This document shows, piece after piece, positions 41,301 through 50,639 of a stretch of DNA of 64,000 nt. The stretch is from NCBI GenBank assembly GCA_948567375.1, contig OX419757.1:25600732-25664731 (forward strand). The letters are read 5' to 3'. The DNA is from Lunularia cruciata. Taxonomy: Eukaryota; Streptophyta; Marchantiopsida; Lunulariales; Lunulariaceae. A program made the position numbers and the translations under genes. A model generated the notes under the pieces. That model saw only the letters and a program-made list of their open reading frames with translations. It was not told where the DNA came from and did no database searches. The first letter of the stretch is position 1. Every line of letters starts with the position of its first letter.

Positions 41301-41557
41301 GAGACTGATTTCTCAAAGCCAAATCTGACGTAAGTAGCAATACCTCCAAAGCCCCTTCCTTTGTATTGTCTCCGCTTGTTCCAGGTTGAACCAACAAGAG
41401 TGAATCCTTTAATGTCTTGAATGGTGTTTCCTTCATGTTCCCATGTCTCCACAAGATTGATCAGATCAGCATCATCCCACAAAGGCTTAGCGCTGGAGTA
41501 CTTGGTATGTGTGAGCCCATGAACATTCCAAAACAGTACTCTAAAGGTCTGGAATTG
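38324..41557 (-). CDS. LINE ORF2: endonuclease-reverse transcriptase, copy R, open
   Basis: 1077 codons after the ORF1 TAG, with the same length and motifs as copy Q: LFWNVHGL, VETW, GDFN, SDH, YADD (39452-39463) and the C-terminal zinc knuckle. By eye it differs from Q at about a dozen residues (for example DIKGF for DIEGF, HLVLDF for HLVSDF, VFLLAETRF for VLLLAETGF, QQSGTK for QQPGTK). None hits a known catalytic residue. There is again no in-frame ATG before the endonuclease. Its 5' UTR is missing, so transcription would need an outside promoter. Confidence 0.9.
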   Translation of the reverse strand, partial: QFQTFRVLFWNVHGLTHTKYSSAKPLWDDADLINLVETWEHEGNTIQDIKGFTLVGSTWNKRRQYKGRGFGGIATYVRFGFEKSVSLIGQDSSGQYHWLRIGGVATPCFIAVCYFAPLTSPIYSSGLLNTMQPFHSLTKDVLAFQSKGAVLVLGDFNARIQASQILDLSDLENDPFHSLIDHSSAWSRSSKDPMSNSMSEHFLSFGANCSLKILNGLSQFPETCKSTCFASGGSSTIDYMLTSANDIHLVLDFAVLDPQPESDHAPLSCTILFPCLNRTTLPIDHAFRGKLHLDFHKRDLYQQAIQEKLSSMEWSSDFQQRSDQLIELLQSTSTSLFPRGSHRKRLGLPCNRWYDADYKMARIKAMDRSLDQIAQNQAFVLYRKLVKCKKRAFLRLKGVELSTELRSNPKAFWKKVTIRSPSPSLDLNELCDYVKDLYFFPNAPSMAPCLGSALTISEADVKYQLKKLANGKAEDLDGLCVELLKWGGSQLISILTSHLNEAIKCGFPDRWCFKKVVPIHKSGQRDVVTNYRTILVGSVFAKLYGRILESRLSTWAEKHKIRAKCQAGFRLGFSTLDHLLVLHVLWCKSKGVGRALYVAFIDFRKAFDKVLRKSLSERLIEVGISADLIGAISRLYEKVIVKLSSLSSQDVLSTMGVIQGCSLSPTLFGIFIDDLESLLMEAGATGVQVGSLMIHALLYADDVVLLSTNPQSLQKLLDSLLCFCNQTKMEVNLDKSKVIVVGSKGVTPFFFDGQQLEQVSSYKYLGLEFSHDYSWSTCVKMRINAGFRALYSLMNRSRLAHLTTWELKKVLFRSLVQPVVLYGAQIWGPGTKKTWWQKVEKVQKLFLCDELGVRTQTPYVFLLAETRFLPLEAEALFLAITYATKVRSMEHERLPYQAFCATLSVGWYTDLIAWATRWNVSERHWRLEPIALREVIKEQFLLRLWQQSGTKMVFYQQFVNPMLVYCEQDYLLARISTSLRHVIAQYRTSSHRLEVEQGRWQQIEHSMRLCKLCIMSKVEDEHHVFVDCPCYMQIRVRHQITCSDFSTLLQVEALALGKYMTEVTLHRTNLLQIGPMP
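38330..38362 (-). other. 3' hairpin 1 of LINE copy R (perfect 15-bp inverted repeat)
   Basis: Identical to the one in copy Q: CATCGGACCAATTTG with its exact reverse complement, loop of 3. Hairpin 2 follows at 38311-38328. Confidence 0.6.
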
Positions 41558-42397
41558 CTATGCAATAGCTGACAATTTCTTTTGAGTAATCACAGCTCTA
41601 TTATCTCTCAAGAATGCAACAAAACCTGCTTGTTGAGCCTCCTTCACTTTTGCTAATTCTCCCTTCTTTGCTTGCCATTGGAGAGGTGTGAGATCAGGGT
41701 CCAACCAGATACGCCGCCCCTTTAGTATAGCTTTGTTCCCCATCACTGCATTCCTTTGAGTTTCTGAGCCAAACCTCACCAAAATGCTTCTTGGTTGTGC
41801 ACCTTGTTGTCCCAATCTATATGCTTGCAAAATCTGAGGATCACGGACTCTCAAAGAATCAGCAATAAACTCACACACTATGGCCTTGGTGTTTTCCTTC
41901 TCAATCTCAGGCAAACCTGAAATCCTCAAGTTCTTCATTCTCACCAATTGGTTCTCCTTCTCAACCTCATGCTCTTGCAAGTAAGAGATTTGAGCCTCCT
42001 TCGTAGCTTCAGCATATGACTTCATCTTGACCTCTAATGTGTCAACCATCTCTTGCAGCCCTCCATTTTGTGAAGCAATGTTGGTGGCTTGTGCTCCCAA
42101 GGAAGCAACCTTCTCAGTAGCATCCACCATACCCTTGGTGGAGTCTAACATCAAATTGCTACTCTTCTTGAGTTCTTGGATATCTACGGTGATCGAATTC
42201 AGAGATTCTTTCACAGTCAAGACATCAACTCTTACGGTTTGCAAATCTGCCATAAGAGTGTTCATGCATTGAGACATGGGAGCAAAAAAGCTCTTGAGTT
42301 CCTTGTGGAAGTCATTTGCTTTTCTATACATTTCAGCAAGCTGTTGCTGTTTTGAAGCTATCTCAGCAATGTCTTGCATTATCTTGGAAGCTTCCAT
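41558..42397 (-). CDS. LINE ORF1 protein, copy R, intact
   Basis: 279 aa from the ATG at 42397 (MEASKIMQD). The frame is also open upstream through the foldback and hexamer run (SYSYSY), but that sequence is not part of the family protein, so the ATG is the start. Same domains as copy Q. The stop is TAG at 41558-41560 followed by CAA TTC. Confidence 0.9.
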   Translation of the reverse strand: MEASKIMQDIAEIASKQQQLAEMYRKANDFHKELKSFFAPMSQCMNTLMADLQTVRVDVLTVKESLNSITVDIQELKKSSNLMLDSTKGMVDATEKVASLGAQATNIASQNGGLQEMVDTLEVKMKSYAEATKEAQISYLQEHEVEKENQLVRMKNLRISGLPEIEKENTKAIVCEFIADSLRVRDPQILQAYRLGQQGAQPRSILVRFGSETQRNAVMGNKAILKGRRIWLDPDLTPLQWQAKKGELAKVKEAQQAGFVAFLRDNRAVITQKKLSAIA

Positions 42398-42417
42398 TCT
42401 AAAATTTCTAACAGATA

Positions 42418-42452
42418 CTATGAGAATGTATCCTCTGGATACATTCTCATAG
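42418..42452. repeat. 16-bp perfect inverted repeat at the 5' end of copy R
   Basis: CTATGAGAATGTATCC (42418-42433), 3-base loop TCT, GGATACATTCTCATAG (42437-42452). The left arm is normal LINE 5' UTR; the right arm is its mirror and then the LINE ends. It fits snap-back synthesis at the end of cDNA. Confidence 0.85.
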
Positions 42453-42472
42453 GAATAGGAATAGGAATAGGA
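42450..42472. repeat. GGAATA hexamer run
   Basis: Three to four tandem GGAATA units between the foldback of copy R and unique DNA. Confidence 0.8.
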
Positions 42473-43365
42473 AGGTTCGCACGATATCTTGATGTTCAAG
42501 AATTTCTGTGTATTATATTATACGATATATAGACCAGGAAATATATACAACAACGCTGATCTTCTCTCTCAAGGCTGTTAAGCTCCCTACGAAATACATC
42601 CTATAATATAGACGCAATAGATACAAGTCTATTTGGAGTTCAAGAAGAGAAATAGACATAGCAGGAAACCTCCAAATTCTATTAATTGAATCCTCAGCTT
42701 GTCGCTTGACATTACTTCACTTAGTTACCATGCATTCCATATTAAATTTATGATTATTATCTATCAAAAATTTGACAACATGAGATTTCAATCATAGATT
42801 TATGGGTATTTAGAAATACCCTAAAAACATTTTCGCATAAATTGTAATAAAATAATGAAATTCGTAAACTTTCTACGTGACCTCGTGATCCGGGTACGGA
42901 CCTCCCGTACAAGTTTATGAAAGCATTATTTAACTTGTTTTCTGGTCGACGTGTACCATAGACATGAATTTTTCTCCAGACGGGCATAAACTCAATGTTG
43001 TTTTGTCCAACTATGCAATTGTCAAATGATCACCCGCATACCTTTCTACAGGCATCCTATGGGAAAACGCATGTCACCCGGCAAAAACCGTCAATTTGAA
43101 TATTGAAACCCACTAATGTCTTTACCAATTTATGAGCAACGATACCACGCTCCTAATAAAGACAAATAAAATTCCATTTTGCATAAAATCTCACCAGGAA
43201 GGAAAGCATAACTAACCAGGTATTAATAGCTGAAGGTGAATTGCTACGCCACAACTATGCCGAATGAGGCACAGGTCAGGTCTGGTGAATATATGGTAAT
43301 GATTCCAAATTTTGCATCCATGCAACTACCGATGAGGTCATCAATATTACGCTCTTAAGATTTTA

Positions 43366-43452
43366 GCATCCATTTTAATCTTAACCGAATATTAAGATAA
43401 AATTAAATGAAGCATCCATTTAATCTCAACCGATATATTAAGAAAAATTAAA
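43366..43452. repeat. Imperfect tandem duplication of about 45 bp
   Basis: GCATCCATTT(T)AATCT-AACCGA-AT-ATTAAG-AAAATTAAAT occurs twice in succession with a few differences. Confidence 0.6.
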
Positions 43453-43550
43453 TAATCGAACTCTCCCGTTGAACTAAGTCACTTTGAAAATAAGATTTGT
43501 ATATTACAAAGAAATTCAACGATTTCTATTACAATCAATTTCTTTGAGAT

Positions 43551-43725
43551 GTTTGAGCAAATTTAGTCGAGAAAGATTCCAAATAAACTATCTCGAGTTC
43601 TAGATTCACAAATTAATTTTATTTTTGTTATCCTCCTAGGTTTCTCACCAAATTTAGTCAGGAAAATCTAAAATATAAAATTTAGAATTCTAGATTCACA
43701 AATGGATTTTATTTTTGTGATTCGG
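43551..43725. repeat. Imperfect direct duplication of about 95 bp
   Basis: Two segments sharing AAATTTAGTC-G-AAA near the start and TTCTAGATTCACAAAT followed by TTTTATTTTTGT at the end, spaced about 98 bp apart. Confidence 0.6.
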
Positions 43726-44653
43726 ATATAGTATTTTTAATTTACCCCAAACCTTAAATTTATCTTTTTGATTCCAATGTTGGTAAGTGTCCTAAACAGA
43801 GAAGGATGATCATGAAGAAAAAATGAAGGATGTGAAGACCCCATCAAGCTGCACTAGGGAGAGATGAAAATGGTAAAATGTGCTAAGCCCAATAGAGTCT
43901 ATGAGAAATTTCCCCACTGCACCTAAGATATCCTAACTATGCAAGTCGTGTGGTCTACAAACAATTTGAGCATCCAAAAAAGCATCACCTAATGTGATTG
44001 CTTTCCTATGAAATGCACCAGCCATTGCACTCTGTAAAACATTGGACATGAGCTGTCCAAAGTGCACTACAAAGTATGAGAGTGAAAGTGATACCCCTGG
44101 CACCTAACATAGTAAGCTCTCGTGCACTCCTTGACAAATGTGTCTAACGTCGTGTCCATAGCTTCACGTAACTCCAAGACTTGAGGAACAAAGAGATGAC
44201 CTCATTGCGTGTTACTGTACTTAGAAACCTTACGACCTGCTAATCTGCTTGCCGCCCATCCAAGGGGATAAGTGATCACTCCCTCCCAAATTGAATCTTG
44301 CGTAAAGTCTATAATCACGATATCCGCTACTATCATTGATCATCTCGGACCAAATCAAACTTTGCCGTGACACATGTCATCCGCAAAACATATGTACACT
44401 CCCTCCCAAGCAAGTATCCACTCTCTCATCCGAAAACAAACACTATATCCTTAACAAACATCATGGGTAGTTATCCTCTATCCTCCAAAAGAACACAATG
44501 TCCTAAACTGGACAGGAATTCCCGGCGCGCATTCATTCAAGCTTTGTGCAAAGCCCCGTGCCTAAGCATGAGCTACTTGAAGATCTAATACAATACAGAA
44601 GATTTCCACTATGCCATTTGCAGAGCTCGGGTGCCAATGGTTAATTAACCGAA

Positions 44654-44700
44654 AAAGTATCGGAATCGCGATACTGAACCTATCAGAATCGCGATACTTG
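44654..44700. repeat. Two tandem copies of a GAATCGCGATACT motif
   Basis: GTATCGGAATCGCGATACTG is followed 4 bp later by CTATCAGAATCGCGATACTT. The first copy has inverted GTATCG / CGATAC arms. Purpose unknown. Confidence 0.6.
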
Positions 44701-45962
44701 AATATAAGAAAAGCGGTCTGCTCCATTTTGGGTTACACCCCAACTCCCACGTGTGAGATAAAGTAATTTTACCTTTTTTATCTCAGAGAGGGAATTAGAT
44801 TTTCGATTTAGTTTTACTACGCTATATCCATCAATCAAAAATCCATTCTTTCTACTCGTACACACTAGAACTTATTTCTCACAAGGGTGGGTTATACATT
44901 AATGACTTATACATTAATGGCGGGTTCAACAGCAGGTATTACACTCACAACTCGTAGTGCTAAATTCGGATTACAGAGTAGACCACACGTGCACATTTCT
45001 CCCACAACGTTCGCTGATTCATCCTATGAATAAAAAATGTCAGGGAGGTTAGAGCTGTTACGTTACTTTCTCCAGTAAAAGGGTACACCATAAAAGGATC
45101 CCATAAAAGATTTGGTGTTATTCTCTAGGGAAATTATTTAAATGGTCGTATCTAATCCGGAATCTGACAAAAGTCCACCATGTATTTCACCGAATGATCC
45201 ATTGCTCATTTCTGTATATTCCTGCGGTTACATCTCTCAACGGCTTTGACCTTCAGTGCTTAAAGGAGTGAAAGTTTAAACTAAATGAGGCGAACATAAA
45301 AGAAACCAGAAACTTAATTAAAAACAAAAGCTCAAGCGGCCAAGCAGACATTCCTGGGTGCGTTACTGTTGGGTAACAACGGGACTGCTCATGTTGACAA
45401 CTCCTCGTAAAACCGTATTGACACCTCACGAAAATCAGTGCCAGTTAAGATCATGATATGTCTTAAACAGAACGGAAGCATTCATGGAGGCGTTCATTCA
45501 GTCCGGTCAGCTGTTAAGAAAAATCACCCCACTCCAACATTCAAGAGAACTCTCAGAGAACTGCGCATTTTCCAGACAATATTTTCCAGCTGGATTGGGT
45601 ATCCTCCAACGACCCTAATCAACCTACATGTTAAATAAATAATAGCTGCTCCTATTGTTTGAGCTCGCGCTGAACTATTTTTCCCGTAAGGGTGGCAGTG
45701 GGAGTATTCCTTCCTCATAGCAAAGAAGACCAACTGTAAATGATCTCAAAGTTTGATCGCTGCTTGGTACCGAAAACTTGCTTGTACAAATGAGAGTCAA
45801 ATTCGAGGGATGGACAAAGAAACGTATTCCAGGTGAAAACAGCTGCAAATATGATCGTGACTAAAAGTGATACATAAACGACGTTCGAACGACGGAGGGA
45901 ACTAGCAGGAGGTTCGGGCTGATGGCGGGGGGTGGGGCCGCCGGGGAAAGAACGGGAAACCG

Positions 45963-46058
45963 CATTGTCAATATGTAGTGAATTTACTATTGGAGTGCTT
46001 CATCATCGGGAAACATTGTCAATAAGTAGTGAATATACTATTGCAGTGCTTCATGATG
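45963..46058. repeat. 51-bp direct duplication downstream of the proteasome gene
   Basis: CATTGTCAATA-GTAGTGAAT followed by TACTATTG-AGTGCTTCAT occurs at 45963 and 46014, with about four differences. Confidence 0.75.
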
Positions 46059-46150
46059 AGAGGTAACGCAAATCCATCTGTTGCAATAGTGATCTATCGA
46101 GGCAATCACAACTGTTCGAGGCATACGACGTAAAAAGGTAGACGTTGCTT

Positions 46151-46205
46151 CCTCAAGTAGATCTAAATTCCCTGTTGGTCCGACGTAATATAGATCTACT
46201 TGAGG
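46151..46205. repeat. 15-bp perfect inverted repeat around an exon-7-like sequence
   Basis: CCTCAAGTAGATCTA (46151-46165) and its reverse complement (46191-46205) enclose 25 bp that contain TGGTCCGACGTAATA. With the first bases of the right arm, a 17-bp identity to the start of exon 7 of the proteasome gene (46706-46722) is reached. Confidence 0.8.
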
Positions 46206-46264
46206 TGCTGGCAACGCGCAGTAGCAATTCAAAAGTGCTGGCAACGCGCAGTAGCAATTCAAAG
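46205..46264. repeat. 30-bp tandem duplication
   Basis: GTGCTGGCAACGCGCAGTAG followed by CAATTCAAAA, two copies in direct tandem. Confidence 0.85.
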
Positions 46265-46588
46265 CTGTATGGCAGCAGTAGATGGAGAAAAATATACGGC
46301 AACAATCGACTGTGTCTGAAGCATTCAAGGGATATGAAGCCTCAGGGCTACATCTTGATTTCCATCTCTTCCCGTGGTAGTCACATAAAGTCGATCATCA
46401 TAAACAAGTATTGTGATCTTTCTCTTTCCAACTTCCCAAGCAAACCTAAAACAGAAAAACTTGAAATGACGAAAGACTCCTCGTTGAAAGCAAACAGAAG
46501 GTAAGAGTTGATCCCCGGTATACCGCTGGAGGACGACTTTCCGACGTAGCAGCATGCGTTGGAACGTCGAGCTGCTGAAAGTTAATCA

Positions 46589-48828
46589 TCATGAAGCACT
46601 TGTCGCATCTTTCATATCGACTTCTGGCTCTTCAGCGTCAGTTACTGGAAAGTACTTATAATGTAGCTCCCCTACGTCGTCCCCAGACACCTTCACCCAC
46701 CCATCTGGTCCGACGTAATATACTGCACTCGATGATGCCAACCAGGTTGGTAAAATAGGAGTCCGTCGCGGCAGTATGCACGAGCAGGGCTTGAAAAGTC
46801 ATTAACTGGACCCTCAGTTGATAATTCTTACTAACACTTTAGATGGACAGTCCAACAGCACTCCGTACCACACAGGCGTAAACGCGCAGAGTAAAGTTGA
46901 GATGCTTACCACTGGCTACACCACCACTAGCTCCATCACGGAAAGTAGCATGGTAAATTGCACGCCGGGCGAGTTCCACGGCTTCATCTACCGACATATC
47001 CCAGTGGAAGCTGAAAATATTATTGCAACGAAGCAAGTATCTACGTTAGGGCAAGAAATGCATGAAGCATAAAAACAAGGAAATTGACCCCGGACTAGTT
47101 AAATTGTAAACCTAGTTTTTCTAACTTGTCGCAATAGCAAAACAGATATGGGAAACATTAACAAAAATCTGCAGCTCTAAACCCTTTGAAGAAACTCATG
47201 AGGCATACACTATATAGCAGTAGCCATCACAAAAGTGAACTCGGGAGATAAACTCCGGGGTAAGAATTCCATAATCGTAAGGACACGATATATACCCTGT
47301 ATCCAGAACACCGTAAGCATAGGTTGAACCGGATCCCACAGAAAAGCGCCTTCCTTTCACTCGGCCTCCTTCACTATCTACGTAGTAAAGGCCAGGGCCC
47401 TGTCAGAAGAAGACAATGCGTTATGGAATTGCACCGCAGCATGATCTGACTAAAAAACAAACACCCATAAAGAAGCAAGAATACTTGTCGAAGATCAAGA
47501 CAACTTACAGTCTCATCCCAACCGGCGATCATTGTACCCATGGATAGGCCCATTCCTCTGTATGAATACAAAGTATTCGCCAGAAGTTTAGATGCACCAG
47601 TAACGGAAATTCTCCTTTTGTTTCCGAGTTCATGTAGGCGGCACTGCAAAACAGCCAGTCCTCAGGAATGCTTGTGACTGCTTGCGGTATATGATGATAT
47701 GATAAATCAGGAATAACCTGCACTTAAGTGCGACAGAAGTTGCTGACTACTAGTCCCCAAGTAAAAGTTCGAGGTAGTACAGAACAAACGCAAACAAACA
47801 CCCGTACCCGTGTGCCAAGATTTCTTTGCCAAAATTGACAATCTGCTGCACCTCCAGCCATTGTTCCTAAGAGATAAGGGTTGATTTCAAGAATCTTCTT
47901 GACGTTTTGGGACGCTGGAAAACCAGAAGAAAAAGTATTCAGAAAAACGGAAATGACTCCATGCTTGCATATTATTCCAGGAACCAAAAGCAGAAGGCAT
48001 AACAATATCTGGCCCTGTATGTACGTCACAAGTGCTCTGGCAAAATCAACAGAAAAATGAACCATCTGTGACCTTGAAAACTTATAACATCCATAATGAA
48101 GTGAGAGGATGAGGAGATGCTAAGCTCGACAACCTGTGGGCTAACCAACAAAGTGCACTTACTTGCTGATCGGGGATTCTTAAGAAATATAATGCTGGTA
48201 ACAACTAAATAAGACACACTAATCAAATGGGATGCGGAAGTCGAGCACGCACATATGTAATTGCCCATGCTTGCTCTCGAGTCAGCTGCGACGATAACTC
48301 CCTCCTTGAAAACAAAAGCCAGAGTAGTTGTACCATGGAGAGGCTTCACCATGTCTACAGCTGCTTTCTCAAAGCCATCCAACTAGAAACATCAAAGCAA
48401 ACAGATACTACTGCTTTAAATTTTATGGCGCTAGAGAAGGACGATCAATTCCACTAAAACCTTTCATGTACATCGCTGATATTAATGAAATCAAAAATTG
48501 GACATATGTACCCTAATCTGGGAATGTGACCTCGAGTATCTCTGTGAGAAGTGTAAGCGATCGCAAATCTACATAGACTTCCTCGTAATTAGGCCCACTC
48601 GTGAAACTTTTTAAGAAATGATACTCAACTGAAACATCCAAATAAAAGAATTCTTCGTCGGAAGAACATGTAACGTCGGATTCTATTGCATCCAAAACTC
48701 ACATCCGCAACGGCAGGAAGGTTGAAAGAAGCAGCAGACCCGATGGAGTTGCATGGCAAATCAAAACCAACATCGTCACTAGCGCGATGTAATGTGACAG
48801 GATCCAATCCGCTCAAATCGAGCCTCAT
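46589..48828 (-). CDS. PBE1: 20S proteasome subunit beta type-5 (chymotrypsin-like), seven exons
   Basis: Exons, in coding order: 48828-48703, 48382-48253, 47914-47808, 47643-47509, 47399-47296, 47010-46910, 46722-46589. All introns are GT-AG and the exons sum to 837 bp, or 278 aa plus TGA; Arabidopsis PBE is about 274 aa. The ATG at 48828 gives the plant-like start [10 protein letters not shown]; an in-frame ATG seven codons upstream does not fit the family. The propeptide ends PLHG, followed by catalytic Thr60 (mature Thr1). Asp17, Lys33 and the S1-pocket Met45 of the mature form are all present (residues 76, 92 and 104). [13 protein letters not shown] and the C-terminal [14 protein letters not shown] are typical. 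The product is an N-terminal nucleophile protease of the 20S core, in cytosol and nucleus. It appears complete and is the only clear host gene here. Confidence 0.95.
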
Positions 48829-49718
48829 CTTCGCTCGCTTGTGTATCAACGTGACTTTCTGTCACTCTGTAATTCAATATCGATGTAACGAGGAGCGATC
48901 ACGCACCGCTAAAGAAAGTTGTTGACTGAGATCCTACTCTTCCAATCTCTCTCCCCGTTTGATTCCGTCACAAATGAAGGAGTTAAACTACGAGTCCAGT
49001 GAGTGGAATCTTCGACTGCACGTCTCTCCTGCGTTACGAAACCCTAAGGGGACGGACGTTCTCTGTCAAGTTAGGCGAAATATCGACTTCTTCAATCAGA
49101 TGTCCTTCCTCTTACCAGTACTATTGCAGCTTAGCTCCTTTTTACCGGCTCTGTCTTTTCCTTGTACGGGGTCTTCTCATCCTTCTTGTTATTCTCCGCG
49201 CGCAACTCTTCCTCTAATCTGATTTCCTTCTTTCCTAAATGCTGGCATTATATCATTTGCCCCTGGCACATGATATTCTCAAGTGGCTTTTGACATATTC
49301 TCTTCTACTATTGCAGCACGGAATTGCTTTTTATATCATGTGAAATTTTTCTGACATCATTAGACCAAGGACTGGAGACAAACATCTATACCAATCACGT
49401 GCAGTGGGGTAGATTTATTATCTATGGAGGAAATGATACCTCTAGTGTTTTCCGGTAGTTATATTTTCTTGGTACTTTTATTTTCCTCTCATTTTGTGGT
49501 TGTTTATAGGCCAATTTTGGAGATTTATGTGATTGAGGTGGAAGAGGGATCATTTTCTCTCTAGGTGTCATTGCGGTAGGTGAGAGATGGTCTATCTCCA
49601 CAGGACACGTGAGGACCTTCCATCCTTTGCTTCACTACTGTTAGATTGGACCAAAGGTTTGTAGTCTTCCTTCATGGAGCGACAATATAAGCATATTATA
49701 AACATAATATATAGCATT
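48829..49718. other. Upstream region of the proteasome gene, no other gene seen
   Basis: Contains the presumed 5' UTR and promoter of the minus-strand beta-5 gene. Pyrimidine-rich stretches (CTCTCTCC near 48945) are present. No convincing TATA box is placed at a useful distance. The plus-strand open frame at 48959-49222 has no family features. A stretch CTTGTACGGGGTCTTCTCATCC at about 49161 resembles one at about 51384. Confidence 0.45.
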
Positions 49719-50363
49719 CCTTATGTATTGCTGCTTGCTGAAACCGGGTTTTTGCCACTTGAGGCTGAAGCTTTGTTTTTAGCTATCACATATGCCACTA
49801 AGGTGAGGTCCATGGAGCATGAGAGACTTCCCTACCAAGATTTTTGTGCCACTCTATCTGTCGGTTGGTATACAGATCTGATTGCATGGGCCACAAGGTG
49901 GAATGTTTGTGAGCGACATTGGAGCTTGGAGCCTATTGCACTACGAGAAGTGATCAAGGAGCAGTTCTTACTTCGCTTATGGCAGCAGCCCGGTTCCAAG
50001 ATGGTGTTCTATCAGCAGTTTGTAAATCCTATGTTGGTGTATTGTGAGCAAGATTATCTCTTGGCTAGGATTTCTACTTCACTTAGACATGTTATTGCTC
50101 AATATAGAACTAGTTCTCATAGACTAGAAGTAGAACAAGGACGTTGGCAGCACATAGAGCACTCCATGCGACTTTGCAAATTGTGTACTATGAGCAAAGT
50201 TGAGGATGAGCATCATGTGTTGATTGTTTGCCCTTGTTACATGCAGATTAGAGTTAGACATCAGATTACTTGTAGTGATTTCTCAACTCTCTTACAGGTT
50301 GAAGCTTTAGCGTTAGGGAAGTACATGACAGAGGTTAGTTTACATCGGACCAATTTGTTATAG
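49719..50363 (+). pseudogene. LINE ORF2 C-terminal fragment, copy S
   Basis: Open from upstream flank into the post-RT region and zinc knuckle (CKLCTMSKVEDEHHVLIVC). It ends early at a TAG at 50361-50363 (CAG to TAG in NLLQIG). It has no RT or endonuclease. Confidence 0.85.
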
Positions 50364-50483
50364 ATTGGTCAGATGCCCTAGGCCCTTGCCTAGGCTCACA
50401 TTTCGTGTGTTTTGTATTGTGTTTCCAGCCTTTTGACTCTTTGGGTCTTTCGGGCTTTATATTTCATTGTTCATTGTTCATTG
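49719..50483 (+). mobile_element. LINE copy S, 5'-truncated, plus strand
   Basis: Isolated truncated copy: ORF2 from the PYVLLLAETGF segment to the end, the 3' UTR with the CCTAGGC hairpin, and a tail of three TTCATTG-type repeats. No clear target duplication was found. Simple 5' truncation is the usual fate of LINE insertions, in contrast to the complex array at 1-27474. Confidence 0.88.
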
Positions 50484-50639
50484 GCTACATTCTCTCCTAG
50501 TTGACTCGTCCATTCCTTGGGCCACTAAAGCAGGTCTTTGCTTTTGCTTTGGCAAAGGTGCAAGCTCTTGGATCTTAGCTCGACTGTGCATTAGGGCATT
50601 CTGACTCGCACCAGCCACTTTCTCTATAGCAATGAGGTT

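Larger units (their letters stand above)
38217..42472 (-). mobile_element. LINE copy R, coding-intact, truncated just upstream of ORF1
   Basis: Tail of GAAACAAT repeats (38217-38240), 3' UTR, ORF2 38324-41557 and ORF1 41558-42397, but only about 36 bp of 5' UTR followed by a foldback and a GGAATA hexamer run. It lacks the unit array and so probably lacks a promoter. GAATA occurs at 38214-38218 and 42465-42469 as a possible target duplication, but the hexamer run makes this uncertain. Confidence 0.9.
42473..46588. other. Low-copy stretch without recognisable genes
   Basis: Unlike the rest of the window it shows no LINE or gypsy relation. Only short open frames occur and none has family-like content. 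Small duplications inside it are listed separately. Confidence 0.55.

Noticed and set aside
42398..42499. N-terminal extension of copy R ORF1 with SYSYSY repeats
   Set aside because: Derived from the foldback and GGAATA run; the family start is the ATG at 42397.
42473..45900. Organelle DNA insertion
   Set aside because: No recognisable plastid or mitochondrial gene fragments.
46145..46504. Plus-strand open frame of 119 aa downstream of the proteasome gene
   Set aside because: Its repeated residues come from the 30-bp tandem duplication; no family-like motif and it overlaps the hairpin.
48959..49222. Plus-strand open frame upstream of the proteasome gene, as a divergent gene
   Set aside because: No recognisable domain, no splice support and low-complexity C-terminus.
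49719..50483. Target duplication for copy S
   Set aside because: Short matches such as GCAT and CATT near the ends are not convincing.
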